Shown in pieces: positions 17,177 to 27,391 of a stretch of 64,000 nucleotides of DNA (position 1 is the first letter of the stretch; each line of letters begins with the position of its first letter). This DNA is from CALANV01 sp036381615 (lineage in GTDB: Bacteria > Pseudomonadota > Alphaproteobacteria > CACIAM-22H2): the NCBI GenBank assembly GCA_036381615.1, contig DASVCL010000080.1, positions 3,278 to 67,277 on the forward strand, read 5' to 3'. The notes under the pieces are model-generated. The model worked only from the letters and a program-made list of their open reading frames with translations, searched no databases and was not told where the DNA came from. Made by a program: the position numbers and the translations under genes.

Positions 17177-18007
17177 ATGAGCTCACACCGGGCCGGGATG
17201 TTTGCGACGGGGGCTTCGCGTCCCGAAGCGGCCGGAAGCCTGCCGCGCGCGATGATCCTGGTGCGCGCGATCGCGCGCGCCGGACGCCGCGGGGCGACGC
17301 TCGCGGATCTGGCGGCACAGACCGGCCTGCCACGCCCGACCATCCATCGGGTCCTCGACGTCCTCGAGCGCAACGAGTGGGTCGAGCGTGATCCCGTCAG
17401 CAAGGCCTTCTTCCTCGGGCAGGAACTCCTGTGTCTCGGCTACGGGGCCGCGCTGCGCCATCCGGTCGAGCGAATTGCCGCGCCGATTCTCGCGCGCCTC
17501 GCGCGGGACACGGGGCAGACGATCTATCTTTCCGTCCGCAGTGGTTACGATGCGGTCTGCATCGCGCGGCACGAAGGCGTGGCGCCCGTACAGACGGTTG
17601 CGCAATACGTGGGCGCGCGGCTGCCGCTGGGGCACGGCGCCGGCAGCCTCGCCCTGCTTGCGGCGCTGTCGCCGGACGAGGCGGAGGAGGTCATCGCATT
17701 CAACCTGCCGCGCTATCGCGCGGCCAATCCCGGCTTCGACGAACATGTCTTTCGCGGCACCCTCGCCGATACGCGCGAACGCGGCTTCGCCAGCCATCAT
17801 GGGCTGCATGTGCGCGGCCTGTCCGGACTCGGCGTCGCCGTCGGCGCACCGCCTCAGCCGCTTGCCGCAATCAGCACCGCCTTCGTCACCGACTGGCTGA
17901 ACGAGGACGATCAGCGCCAGCTTGCGGCGCATATCCGGGATGCTGCCGGCGAGCTCGCCCGCCGGCTCGGCCTCGAACGTCAACAACCTGAGAAGAGGAA
18001 CGCATGA
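17177..18007 (+). CDS. IclR-family transcriptional regulator
   Basis: A 276-residue regulator with a winged helix at about 15-75 (AMILVRAIARAGRRGATLADLAAQ, LPRPTIHRVLDVLERNEWV as parts) and an IclR effector domain at about 90-265 (GRGATL-type wing, SVRSGYDAVCIARHEG, VGARLPLGHGAGSLALLAAL). The ATG at 17177 was chosen because GGGGAGG lies four bases upstream and because longer in-frame extensions would run through the twin operators. The stop overlaps the next gene's start (ATGA), so the regulator and the amidohydrolase are translationally coupled. Confidence 0.9.
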   Translation: MSSHRAGMFATGASRPEAAGSLPRAMILVRAIARAGRRGATLADLAAQTGLPRPTIHRVLDVLERNEWVERDPVSKAFFLGQELLCLGYGAALRHPVERIAAPILARLARDTGQTIYLSVRSGYDAVCIARHEGVAPVQTVAQYVGARLPLGHGAGSLALLAALSPDEAEEVIAFNLPRYRAANPGFDEHVFRGTLADTRERGFASHHGLHVRGLSGLGVAVGAPPQPLAAISTAFVTDWLNEDDQRQLAAHIRDAAGELARRLGLERQQPEKRNA

Positions 18008-18990
18008 CCCCCGCCATCGACGTCCACACGCATATGCTCAACAAGGAATGGCTCGAGCTGCTGCGCCGCCACGGCAGCCCGCGCTACGAGGTGCGCAAGA
18101 GCCTCGACGCACCGGAGGGCATATTCCTGGACGGCGCGCCCTTCATGACCCCGATGCCGGGCCATTTCGACTACGAGGAGCGCATCCGGCGTATGAACGA
18201 GGCGAACGTCGATATGGCGATCCTGTCGCTGACGTGTCCCAACGTCTACTGGGGCAGCGAGGAGGTGAGCCTGGAGGCGGCCCGGATCGTGAACGACGAC
18301 ATGGCGCGGGCGCAGCGGACCTGGCCGGACCGGATTCGGTGGATGGCATCGCTGCCTTGGGAGCACCCGACCGCCGCGGTCGACGAGCTGAAGCGCGCGC
18401 ACGGGCAGGGCGCCGTCGGCGTCATAGTGCTTGCCAACATCAACGGCGTGTCGCTGACGGACGAACGTTTCGCGCCGATCTGGAAGGCGATCGACGATCT
18501 GGCACTGCCGGTCCTCGTTCACCCGACGGCGCCGCCCGGCGCGCCGGCGATGGATATGCGGGCCTACAACCTCATCGCGTCGATCGGCTTCATGTTCGAC
18601 ACGAGCCTTGCCGTCGCGCGGATGATGTTCGATGGGTTCTTCGAACGCTATCCGAACCTGAAGCTGATCGTGTCCCACGCCGGCGGGGCGCTGCCTTATC
18701 TCGTCGGCCGGCTGGACCAGTGCTTCAACAACATGAACGCCTGCCGCACGCGCACGTCGGTCCGGCCAAGCGAGTTCATGCGGCATATCTATTATGATTC
18801 CGTGACGTACCGGCAGGAGTCGCTCGAGATGTGCATCGGCGTTGCCGGCGCCGACCGCGTCTTGTACGGGTCGGACTACCCGCACAATATCGGCGACATG
18901 AAGGGTTGCCTTGCCCGCGTGGATGCGTTGCCGCCCGATCAGCGGCGCGCCGTGCGGGGCGAGAACGCGAAACGGATCTTCAAGATCTGA
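18004..18990 (+). CDS. Amidohydrolase-2 family protein (ACMSD / resorcylate decarboxylase type)
   Basis: A 328-residue TIM-barrel metal enzyme. The metal-binding DVHTH motif is at residues 6-10, the next ligand His is H173 (LVHPTAPPG), a further His lies in IVSHAGG, and the metal-ligand Asp is D291 (YGSDYPHN). This set is typical of aminocarboxymuconate semialdehyde decarboxylase and gamma-resorcylate decarboxylase, which remove CO2 without oxygen. Length fits. The coupled IclR regulator and the upstream flavin hydroxylase suggest degradation of an aromatic or heteroaromatic acid. The exact substrate is unknown, and some members are hydrolases. Confidence 0.87.
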   Translation: MTPAIDVHTHMLNKEWLELLRRHGSPRYEVRKSLDAPEGIFLDGAPFMTPMPGHFDYEERIRRMNEANVDMAILSLTCPNVYWGSEEVSLEAARIVNDDMARAQRTWPDRIRWMASLPWEHPTAAVDELKRAHGQGAVGVIVLANINGVSLTDERFAPIWKAIDDLALPVLVHPTAPPGAPAMDMRAYNLIASIGFMFDTSLAVARMMFDGFFERYPNLKLIVSHAGGALPYLVGRLDQCFNNMNACRTRTSVRPSEFMRHIYYDSVTYRQESLEMCIGVAGADRVLYGSDYPHNIGDMKGCLARVDALPPDQRRAVRGENAKRIFKI

Positions 18991-19001
18991 ACGGACAGTC
19001 G

Positions 19002-19050
19002 CGGGTGAGGCCCTCATGCTGCGCTTGTCGAAACATGAGGGCCTTACCCG
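19002..19050. repeat. Long palindromic hairpin, REP-like intergenic element
   Basis: A 17-bp stem with one G-T pair (19002-19018 with 19034-19050) and a 15-base loop containing CTTGTCGAAA. The core (CCTCATG...CATGAGG around TTGTCGAA) resembles a palindromic repeat I know to be common between genes in many alphaproteobacteria. It follows the amidohydrolase gene by 11 bases and may also serve as a terminator or stabiliser. Confidence 0.65.
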
Positions 19051-19114
19051 GAGCCTGCCGAAGATTGCTATGGTGAGTACCCGGCTCGGCCAAGATGGGG
19101 AGGAGGCATAGGTC

Positions 19115-20131
<1,017 letters not shown>

Positions 20132-20144
20132 ACCTTCGGGCCGT

Positions 20145-21386
20145 GTGATCGTACGTGCGCCGGCGCGGCCCGTCGCCGCGCCGGTGCACGCACAGCGGGA
20201 TACGTACTTGATCGTGCCGTTCCGTTCCCCCGTTCAGCGGCTTCGGCTCCGGTGGCCTCGGCATACCACGCTCATCCAGGCAGCCGTGCTGCTGCTGATC
20301 GCCGGCGCCGTGGCATTTGCCGTCGTCAACACGCTCGCGAACATCGAGCGGCTGAACATCCGCACCGGCTTCGAATTCCTCACGCGGCCGGCCGGATTCG
20401 ATATCGCCCAGCGCCTGATCCCGTACACCGAGCGCTCCAGCTATCTTTCGGTCTTCGTCGTCGCGCTGCTGAACACGATCGTCCTGACCGTCGTTGCCGG
20501 TACGCTCGCCACCATTCTCGGGTTCGTCATCGGCCTCGGACGGCTGTCGAGCAACAGGCTCGTGGCGGCCGTTGCCGCTGCCTATGTCGAGGTCGTCCGC
20601 AACGTTCCGCTTCTCCTTCAACTTTTCTACTGGTACTTCGCGGTCCTGCGTCCGCTGCCGCCGCCGCGGCAAAGCCTTGGGCTGTTTGATGTCGTCTTCC
20701 TCAACAACAGGGGTTTGTACGTTCCGACTCCCGTCTTCGGGCCGGGCGTCACGGCCGTTCTTCTTGCGCTTCTGATGGGGCTGGTCGGCGCGGTCGTCGT
20801 CGGTGTCGTCGCGCACCGACATCGCGTTCGCACGGGCCGCCGCTGGCCGGCCGGCTGGCTCATGTGCGGGCTCGTCCTCGCGCCGCCCGTTGCCGTGGCG
20901 TTCGTGAACGGATTCTCCCTTTCGTGGGACGTACCGGTCCTGACCGGCTTCAACTTCCGGGGGGGTGTCGCGATCATCCCGGAATTCGTGGCGATGACGG
21001 TCGCGCTGTCGCTCTACGGAGCTTCGTATATCGCCGAGATCGTCCGGGCGGGCGTTCAGGCGGTTCCCCTCGGCCAGAAGGAGGCGGCGCTGGCGCTCGG
21101 CATGCGCAACCGTCTGGTCGTCACCAAGATCGTCGTTCCCCAGGCGCTCCGGGTCATCCTGCCGCCGCTCGGCGGTCAGTATATCCAGCTCCTGAAGAAC
21201 TCATCGCTCGCCGCGGCGATCGCGTATCCGGACCTCATGCTCATCTTTGCCGGTACCGTGCTCAACCAGACGGGCCAGCCGCTCGAGGTCATGATCATCA
21301 CCATGGCAACCTATCTGCTGCTGGGTTTGGCCATCGCCGCGGCCGTCAACCTCTACAACCGACGCATCGCGCGCGTGGAGCGGTAG
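20145..21386 (+). CDS. aapQ: Amino-acid ABC transporter permease, AapQ type
   Basis: A 413-residue inner-membrane protein with about eight helices. The N-terminal LNIRTGFEFLTRPAGFDIAQ, the large insert between helices and the C-terminal EAALALGMRNRLVVTKIVVPQALRVI EAA-loop (parts) are typical of AapQ/BztB. The reading frame begins with GTG; there is no clear Shine-Dalgarno sequence, so the start is uncertain by a few codons. It lies 13 bases after the binding-protein stop and 6 bases before the second permease. Confidence 0.87.
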   Translation: MIVRAPARPVAAPVHAQRDTYLIVPFRSPVQRLRLRWPRHTTLIQAAVLLLIAGAVAFAVVNTLANIERLNIRTGFEFLTRPAGFDIAQRLIPYTERSSYLSVFVVALLNTIVLTVVAGTLATILGFVIGLGRLSSNRLVAAVAAAYVEVVRNVPLLLQLFYWYFAVLRPLPPPRQSLGLFDVVFLNNRGLYVPTPVFGPGVTAVLLALLMGLVGAVVVGVVAHRHRVRTGRRWPAGWLMCGLVLAPPVAVAFVNGFSLSWDVPVLTGFNFRGGVAIIPEFVAMTVALSLYGASYIAEIVRAGVQAVPLGQKEAALALGMRNRLVVTKIVVPQALRVILPPLGGQYIQLLKNSSLAAAIAYPDLMLIFAGTVLNQTGQPLEVMIITMATYLLLGLAIAAAVNLYNRRIARVER

Positions 21387-21392
21387 GCATCG

Positions 21393-22517
21393 ATGATGAA
21401 GACCGCACGCCCACGACCGTCGGCGGAACCGGGGCGCAAGGCCGCCGCACTCGTCAGCACGGCATCGGCATTCCTGAAGAGCTGCGTGTCCACACCGCTC
21501 AACGCGGCCCTCACGATCGCGGTCCTGTGGCTGCTGGCAGCGACGGTTCCGCCACTCGTGGAATGGGCGGTGATCGACGCGGTCTGGTGGGGGCAGTCGA
21601 GCCGCGCATGCGCCGGCACCGACGCGGCCTGCTGGGTATTCGTCGGCCTTCGGTTCGACCAGATCCTGTACGGGCCATATCCGGCGCCGGAGCGCTGGCG
21701 CATCGATGTCGCGCTCGGCGCGGCCGTCGCCGGCATCGTCGCGCTGCTGATCCCGGGCATGCCGGGCAAGAAATATATCGGTCTGGCGATGCTCGGACCG
21801 TATCCGGTGCTTGCCGCGGTGCTGCTCGTCGGCGGCGTGTTCGGGCTTCCGTCCGTGCCGACGGCACAGTGGGGCGGTCTCGCCCTCAACCTCGTCGTGG
21901 CAGCGTGGGCGATCGTCACGGCGATTCCGGCAGGTCTGCTGCTGGCGCTCGGTCGCCGCTCGAAGCTGCCGGTCGTCGCCAACGCATGCGCCGCCTTCAT
22001 CGAGTTCTGGCGCGGCCTGCCCCTGATTGGAATCCTGTTCCTGGCGGTCGTGATGTTTCCGCTGTTCGTTCCGCCCGGCGTCGAGGTCGACAAGTTGTTG
22101 CGGGCGCTGATCGCCTTTTCGGTATTCAACGCGGCGAATTTCGCCGAAGTGTTCAGGGGCGGACTGCAGGCGATTCCGCGGGGCCAGTACGAGGCGGCGC
22201 AGAGTCTCGGCCTCGGCTACGGACGGATGATGACGCTCGTCATCCTGCCCCAGGTCGTGCGGACGGTGCTGCCCGGCATTCTCAACACCTGCGTCGCGAT
22301 CCTGAAGGAGACGACGATCGTCCTGGTGATCGGTCTGTTCGAGTTTCTGGCCGTCCTTCAGGCGGGCATGGCCGATCCCGAGTGGCTGATTGGAGACCAG
22401 GTGCGGGAGACCGGTTACCTGTTCGCGGCGCTCGTGTTCTGGGCGCTCTGCTTCGGCATGTCGCGCTATAGCGCCTGGCTCGAGCGGTCATGGTCGGCAG
22501 GGCAGCGCCGGGCCTGA
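21393..22517 (+). CDS. aapM: Amino-acid ABC transporter permease, AapM type
   Basis: A 374-residue inner-membrane protein that pairs with AapQ. The AapM-like middle contains FIEFWRGLPLIGILFL and the EAA loop GQYEAAQSLGLGYGRMMTLVILPQV (part), followed by ILKETTIVLVIGLFEFLA. The C-terminal RYSAWLERSW matches the family end. Normally the ATPase gene aapP follows directly, but here the next gene is a convergent aminotransferase and no ATPase gene occurs anywhere in the window. Confidence 0.87.
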   Translation: MMKTARPRPSAEPGRKAAALVSTASAFLKSCVSTPLNAALTIAVLWLLAATVPPLVEWAVIDAVWWGQSSRACAGTDAACWVFVGLRFDQILYGPYPAPERWRIDVALGAAVAGIVALLIPGMPGKKYIGLAMLGPYPVLAAVLLVGGVFGLPSVPTAQWGGLALNLVVAAWAIVTAIPAGLLLALGRRSKLPVVANACAAFIEFWRGLPLIGILFLAVVMFPLFVPPGVEVDKLLRALIAFSVFNAANFAEVFRGGLQAIPRGQYEAAQSLGLGYGRMMTLVILPQVVRTVLPGILNTCVAILKETTIVLVIGLFEFLAVLQAGMADPEWLIGDQVRETGYLFAALVFWALCFGMSRYSAWLERSWSAGQRRA

Positions 22518-22552
22518 GTGACAAGCCGCCGTCTATAGCGACAAGGCGTCGT

Positions 22553-23716
22553 CTATGATGCCGCGCCCGGCGCGGGACTGCCCCTGAGGCACTCCGCCAG
22601 CGCGGCCAGCACGGCGTCGGTATCCTCGGCGGTGCCGGTCGAGATGCGGATGCAGTCCTGATAGCCCGGCTCGACCAGCGCGCCGATATAGATGCCCTGC
22701 GCTGCAAGTTGCTGCACGACGTCTGCAGCCTTTCCCGGCACCCGGGCGCAGATGAAGTTGCCGGCGGACGGCAGCACCTTGAGGCCGAGCGCGGCGCAGC
22801 CGTCGGCCAGCCGCTTTCGCTCGCGCCCGCAGGCGTCGACGATGAAATCGCGATGGGCCTCGTCTTCCAGCGCGGCCAGCGCGGCCGCTTGGGCGATCGC
22901 GTTGACGTTGAACATCGCCTTGACCTTGAGGAGCGATTCCGCGAGCGCATCGTCGCCGCACAGGCAATAGCCGATGCGCAGGCCGGCAAGCCCGTACGCC
23001 TTGGAGAATGTCCGCAGAACCGCCCAGGCGCCGCGGCGCCGACTCAGTATGTCGAGCGGATCCGCCGCGCCGGCGCGTCGCGCGAATTCGAAATAGGCAT
23101 CGTCGGCGACCAGAAGAACGTGCGGCGGTGTCTCGCGTGCGAGCCGCTCGAGGTCGGCATCGGGCAGCAGGCCGCCCGTCGGGTTGTTCACGGTCGCGGC
23201 GAACAGGAGGCGCGTACGGCCGGTGACGGCGGCGAGCATCCGGTCGACGTCGTTCGTCCCGTCCTCTCTCAGGCCGATGGCGACCGGCGTGCCGGCCGCA
23301 AGCACGACGCCGAGCCGGTAATTCGGAAATGACGGCGACGGCATGATCGCCTCGTCCCCGGCGTCCAGCACGACGCGGGGCAGAAGCGAGATGAATTCAT
23401 CCGAGCCGTGGCCCAGAACGATGCGCCCGGCCGGGACGCCGGTACGGGCCGACAGCGCCGCCGCCACTGCGCGCCCTTGGGGGTCGGGATAGCGATTGGC
23501 GCTGCCGAGCGCTGCCGCCACGGCCGCCGCGACGCCCGGTGCCGGCGGATAGGGGCATTCGTTGAGCGAAAGGAAATGGGCGCGCCCGCGAGGTCCGGCA
23601 ACCGCGGGACTGCCTGCCGCGCCCGGCGGCACGCGCCGCGGCGGCAAATCCCTCACGATCCGATTCAAGGTCGGGCCTGTCATTCCGTCGTCCATGCGCA
23701 TTCCGTCTCGATTCAT
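22553..23716 (-). CDS. PLP-dependent aminotransferase, histidinol-phosphate aminotransferase-like
   Basis: A 387-residue fold-type I aminotransferase. PLP-binding features are N178-P179 (NNPTGG), D206-A207-Y208 (ADDAYFEF) and K239 in TFSKAYGLAGLRIGY, the Schiff-base Lys. Overall pattern and length match HisC. It is far from hisG/hisD at 57-59 kb and next to an amino-acid transporter, so it may be a HisC paralogue acting on aromatic amino acids or a catabolic intermediate (inference). Several ATG codons cluster at the 5' end (23716, 23701, 23695, 23683); the first was kept. Confidence 0.85.
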   Translation of the reverse strand: MNRDGMRMDDGMTGPTLNRIVRDLPPRRVPPGAAGSPAVAGPRGRAHFLSLNECPYPPAPGVAAAVAAALGSANRYPDPQGRAVAAALSARTGVPAGRIVLGHGSDEFISLLPRVVLDAGDEAIMPSPSFPNYRLGVVLAAGTPVAIGLREDGTNDVDRMLAAVTGRTRLLFAATVNNPTGGLLPDADLERLARETPPHVLLVADDAYFEFARRAGAADPLDILSRRRGAWAVLRTFSKAYGLAGLRIGYCLCGDDALAESLLKVKAMFNVNAIAQAAALAALEDEAHRDFIVDACGRERKRLADGCAALGLKVLPSAGNFICARVPGKAADVVQQLAAQGIYIGALVEPGYQDCIRISTGTAEDTDAVLAALAECLRGSPAPGAAS

Positions 23717-24047
23717 TGCTTATCACGATCACCGCTGCACGGCACGATGTGCCGGTTCCGCGTCGGCCCCTCCGCGACGCGGTATTCGCATTGCTGTCGA
23801 CTATCTAAAGTAGATCGTGACTGGGCGACACGGCCATCTGCCGGCCACGTTCAATCGACATTCTTTCCGGCATTAACGCGAAATTTATTCCATATATCGC
23901 ATTTCGCGACGCGTCACTTTTCAATTTCAGTGTGTCGCTTTATCATTGAAGCGCGGCGTTGGCGCTTGCGCGTCCTGGTAGAAATGCCGGCAAGAGGATG
24001 AGACCGGCAAACGCGCTCTGGCGGAACGACCGCAGGCGGGGGGATTG
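23717..24047. other. AT-richer divergent intergenic region
   Basis: 331 bases between the divergent aminotransferase and lpoB-like genes. It is clearly AT-richer than its surroundings at 23860-23960 and contains an 8-bp inverted repeat CGCGAAAT / ATTTCGCG (23877-23908). This is probably the promoter of the lipoprotein cluster. No RNA gene is visible. Confidence 0.5.
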
Positions 24048-24677
24048 ATGCGTATCAGACTATGGCTGGTTGCGGCGGCCGTGGCGGTCGCCGCGTGTCA
24101 GACGACGTCTCCAACACTGAATACGGCAGGTTCACCGACGGTTGAACTCGATCCGGCAACGCGCGGACCGGTTGCGGGCGTCGGTATCGAGGGGCAGGAC
24201 ATCATCAGCATGACCGACCGGATGATGCGGGACATGCTGACCGAACCGCGACTGGCCGCCGCGGAGAGACCTCCTCAGGTCATCATCGACAGCGCGTATT
24301 TCGAGAACGAAAGTTCGCAGCGCCTGAACAAGAACGCAATCACGGACCGCTTGCGGGTTGGTCTCAATCGCGCCGCCAAAGGCAAAATGATCTTCATCGC
24401 GCGTCACCAGGCGGCCATGGTCGCGCAGGAGCGCGAGCTGAAGCGCTCGGGTGTGGTCGATCGCGGCACGACAGGGCTGACGCGTGCGCAGGCAGGGGCC
24501 GACTACCGCCTTGGCGGCCGCATCGTTTCGATCGACAGCCGTGATCCGCGGTCCGGCATGATCCAGCGCTACAACCAGATCACCTTCGAGATGATCGATC
24601 TCGAGCGCGGTGAGATCGTCTGGAGCGGGATCTACGAGTTCTCGCGCGCGGCGGCTGACGACATCGTTTATCGCTGA
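24048..24677 (+). CDS. lpoB: LpoB-like lipoprotein, penicillin-binding-protein activator family
   Basis: A 209-residue outer-membrane lipoprotein with lipobox VAAC (lipid-bearing C17). The mature part follows the LpoB/COG3417 pattern: DLxxMTDRMMRDML-like helix (ISMTDRMMRDML), VIIDSAYFENESSQRLN, GLNRAAKGKMIFIARHQ, GADYRLGGRIVSID and ERGEIVWSGIYEF. In E. coli LpoB activates the peptidoglycan synthase PBP1b. The ATG at 24048 is preceded by GCGGGGGGA; an in-frame TTG one codon earlier is less likely. It heads a run of envelope genes. Confidence 0.87.
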   Translation: MRIRLWLVAAAVAVAACQTTSPTLNTAGSPTVELDPATRGPVAGVGIEGQDIISMTDRMMRDMLTEPRLAAAERPPQVIIDSAYFENESSQRLNKNAITDRLRVGLNRAAKGKMIFIARHQAAMVAQERELKRSGVVDRGTTGLTRAQAGADYRLGGRIVSIDSRDPRSGMIQRYNQITFEMIDLERGEIVWSGIYEFSRAAADDIVYR

Positions 24678-24726
24678 ACGGACGTTCGCCCGAACGGGCC
24701 AATCTCATTCGCATCGTGGGGGGATT

Positions 24727-25986
24727 ATGAAGCTGCATCGATGGCTGCTGGGCGCTTCTGTGCTCGCCCTCGGCGCCTGCTCGACGATTCAGAGCCACGA
24801 GACCGTCGTGGAGGTAAAGCCGGAGGTCATGAACGCGTATTTGAGCGACAAACCGGCGTCGCTGCATCCGTATTACGAGCGGGTTCTTCTCGAGGGTGAA
24901 CGCAATGCGGTCCTGAACCATATGCGTTTCGGCCTTGCCGCTTACGAGGTCGGCGCGTTCGACACTGCCGAAGCCTCGTTCGACGAAGCCCTGCTCCGGA
25001 TTGAGGCGATATACGCGGATAACGAGAAGGCAGAGGCCGCACGAAGCCTCTGGACCAAGGAAAACATCAAGGATTTCAAGGGTGAGCCTTACGAACGCGT
25101 AATGGCCTACTATTATCGCGGGCTTCTCTATCTGCGCGAGGGCGATTACGAGAACGCCCGCGCAAGCTTCAAGGGCGGTATGCTTCAGGATACCTGGGCC
25201 GAGGAGGAAAAGTATCAGGCGGATTTCGCGCTGATGGCTTTCCTCGAGGGGTGGTCGTCACGCTGCCTGGGCAAAGAGAGCGCGGCGCAGGAGAGCTTCA
25301 ATGAGGCGAAGCAGCACCGTGCCGCCTTCGATCCGCCGCCGCCGGATCATAACGTGCTTCTGATCGCCGAAATCGGCACGAGCCCGGTCAAGGTCGCCAG
25401 GGGCGATTTCAATGAGCGGCTCGAATACGAGCGCGGTCAGAACTTCAGCGAGAGCGGTGCCACTTTCAGGATCACGAGCCGCGGGAAGACGCAGACGATC
25501 GACGCCCAGCTTCTCGAGGGTCTGTACTGGCAGGCGTCGACGCGCGGCGGCCGACAGGTTCAGGCAATCCTCGACGGGAAGGCCCAGTTCAAGGATGCGA
25601 CGGATACCGCCGGCGAGGTGGCGATGACGGCCGGGACGAGCCTGATGACGACCGGCGTGTACAGCAACAGTAACGACACCGCTATGGCAGGTGCTGCAAT
25701 GATATTCGTCGGCCTGATAGCGAAGGGGATCGCCGCGGCGACCCGTCCGGAGGCGGATATCCGTTACTGGGACAACCTTCCCGACACCGTGCATGTCGCG
25801 ACGATGAAGGCACCGGCCGCGCCTTATAGCGTCGATGTGCAGTTCAAGAATGCGGACGGCAGCAATGCCGGCCCCGAGCGTAAGGTCGAGGTGACGCAGG
25901 CCGGCGCTTGCTCGATCGGCTGGACACGGTCTCACGCCGCGACGTCGATTGACGTCTCGGCCCCTGGCGCGGTGGCCCAGCGATGA
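24727..25986 (+). CDS. COG3014-family lipoprotein with TPR-like segment
   Basis: A 419-residue lipoprotein with lipobox LGAC (C18). Residues about 55-190 are helical and repeat-like (FGLAAYEVGAFDTAEASFDEAL, AYYYRGLLYLREGDYENARASFKGGML in part), similar to TPR motifs. A region near 200-260 (VLLIAEIGTSPVK) and a later membrane-like helix (AMAGAAMIFVGLIAKGIAAAT) follow. COG3014 proteins accompany LpoB and YcfL in other proteobacteria. The start was moved to the ATG after GGGGGGATT because the upstream extension lacks signal character. Function is unknown, probably envelope assembly. Confidence 0.82.
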   Translation: MKLHRWLLGASVLALGACSTIQSHETVVEVKPEVMNAYLSDKPASLHPYYERVLLEGERNAVLNHMRFGLAAYEVGAFDTAEASFDEALLRIEAIYADNEKAEAARSLWTKENIKDFKGEPYERVMAYYYRGLLYLREGDYENARASFKGGMLQDTWAEEEKYQADFALMAFLEGWSSRCLGKESAAQESFNEAKQHRAAFDPPPPDHNVLLIAEIGTSPVKVARGDFNERLEYERGQNFSESGATFRITSRGKTQTIDAQLLEGLYWQASTRGGRQVQAILDGKAQFKDATDTAGEVAMTAGTSLMTTGVYSNSNDTAMAGAAMIFVGLIAKGIAAATRPEADIRYWDNLPDTVHVATMKAPAAPYSVDVQFKNADGSNAGPERKVEVTQAGACSIGWTRSHAATSIDVSAPGAVAQR

Positions 25987-26456
25987 CGCGCGCGATCCGA
26001 TTCGCGGCCCTCCTTGCAGGCGTGTGCCTGCTCGGGGCCTGTACGGCGCCCGTGCCGCCGACGGTTCAGTGCGATTTCACGCCGCAGCTCGGTGCGATTC
26101 CGCCCCTCGGGCCGGCGCTTGCCGAGCCGACCGGCGGAATGCGGCCGGTTCCGCTGAATACGGTCAGCATGACCGACCCTGCCATCACCAACAAGGTCAT
26201 GGTCCAGGCGGTCAATGCGAGCCGCACGGCGACGGGAACGGTCGAGATCGCCGCGCGCATCGTCAACTGCACGGATTTTCCGTTGCAGGTCGAGGGGCGG
26301 ACGCATTTTCTCGACAAGGCGCAGATGCCGGTCGAGCCGGTTACGGCCTGGCAGCGCGTGCATCTGCCGGCCCGGGCCTTTGGGGTGTACCGGGAAACGT
26401 CGACGGACGTGACGAAGGTCGACAGTTATCTCATCGAGATGCGCGAGGGCCGCTGA
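25983..26456 (+). CDS. YcfL-like (DUF1425) lipoprotein
   Basis: A 157-residue lipoprotein with lipobox LGAC (C20). The domain is a predicted beta-sandwich: MVQAVNASRTATGTVEIAAR (part), VNCTDFPLQVEGRTHFLD, then QRVHLPARAFGVYRETSTDV and VDSYLIEMRE. This resembles the YcfL/DUF1425 proteins found next to lpoB in enterobacteria. Its start overlaps the stop of the COG3014 gene (ATGA), so the two are translationally coupled. Assignment rests on pattern and gene order. Confidence 0.72.
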   Translation: MTRAIRFAALLAGVCLLGACTAPVPPTVQCDFTPQLGAIPPLGPALAEPTGGMRPVPLNTVSMTDPAITNKVMVQAVNASRTATGTVEIAARIVNCTDFPLQVEGRTHFLDKAQMPVEPVTAWQRVHLPARAFGVYRETSTDVTKVDSYLIEMREGR

Positions 26457-26511
26457 CACGCCGATCCCGACGGAACACGTCGCCCCCGCCGAGAATGTGA
26501 GCGAGGCGCTT

Positions 26512-27384
26512 ATGCAGAATGTCCTTCTTCGGTTCGGCCCGGCTGCGGCCGTGTTGCTGCTGGCGCTGACTTCATCGGCGCTTGCGACCGATTCCTCGAT
26601 CTATCGGTCGGGGGTTCCCGACGTACTCCAACCTGCAGGCCCCGCATCTTCAAACGATGATGCGGTGCTTGACCGGTTCCGGCGTCTGTATGCCGCACGC
26701 AAGGCACCGCGTATCGTGGTGTTCTGGAACCGTGAGTTCTCCGACCGTGTGGCGTCGAATTATCGCACCGGCCTGCGCATTTCGGAGCGCACGGAAGCAG
26801 ACGTCACGGGAACGTCCGAGACGGTGTTCGGGCCTGACGGGCCGGTGACGTTTGACGAGCACCAGGTTTCCGGGTCTCGGACGATCGACGTGACGATCGG
26901 CGAAAGCGTTTCGGACAGCGATAGCCATCGACGCCCGGGATTGCTGGAAAATGACGACTGGTCGGTGGAAGCGGCGTTCACCCGGCTGTTCATCGAGGCA
27001 GGCGGGAACCTGATCGATCGCGCGGTTGCAATGCGAACGACCGCAGCACGCGCCAAGGGGGAAGGCGCCGAACGCCTCGACCCGCAGCAAATCGAGACAT
27101 CGGCGCTCCTCGGCAAAGCCGACCTGCTGATGGAGGTCTTGCAGACACCTGACAAGGAAGGGCCCATCGGCTTCCGTTTCCGCGTCAGCGTAAAGGACAT
27201 TCGGACCGGGCGCGTGCTCGCGAACATCACGACCGTCGGGCGTCCCGCGGACGCAGCGGAGACGGAGTGGCGCGCCGGTCGCGACGGCTTCGTAAAGGTA
27301 TCGCGCCGCTACAAGGCGGATTCCATCGGCCGTCAGGTCGGCCTTGAAACGATGCGCGCGCTCGTTGCCGTCTGGGGGTCCTGA
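26512..27384 (+). CDS. Secreted protein of the LpoB cluster, unknown function
   Basis: A 290-residue protein with a signal peptide of about 24 residues (VLLLALTSSALA then TDSS). The mature sequence includes RIVVFWNREFSDRVASNYRTG, a WSVEAAFTRLFIEAGGNLIDRAV segment and RFRVSVKDIRTGRVLANI (all in part). The FTRLFIEAGGNLIDR and KDIRTGRVLA elements recall the LpoB/CsgG-type fold, in which a surface helix is followed by an 'IDR' strand, but identity is too weak to name it. ATG 26512 has GAGCGAGG upstream and is preferred to a GTG five codons earlier. It is 55 bases after the YcfL-like gene on the same strand. Confidence 0.7.
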   Translation: MQNVLLRFGPAAAVLLLALTSSALATDSSIYRSGVPDVLQPAGPASSNDDAVLDRFRRLYAARKAPRIVVFWNREFSDRVASNYRTGLRISERTEADVTGTSETVFGPDGPVTFDEHQVSGSRTIDVTIGESVSDSDSHRRPGLLENDDWSVEAAFTRLFIEAGGNLIDRAVAMRTTAARAKGEGAERLDPQQIETSALLGKADLLMEVLQTPDKEGPIGFRFRVSVKDIRTGRVLANITTVGRPADAAETEWRAGRDGFVKVSRRYKADSIGRQVGLETMRALVAVWGS

Positions 27385-27391
27385 GCCGCCG

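Noticed and set aside
23877..23908. Riboswitch or small RNA upstream of the LpoB cluster
   Set aside because: Only a simple 8-bp inverted repeat in AT-rich DNA is visible; no known riboswitch fold.
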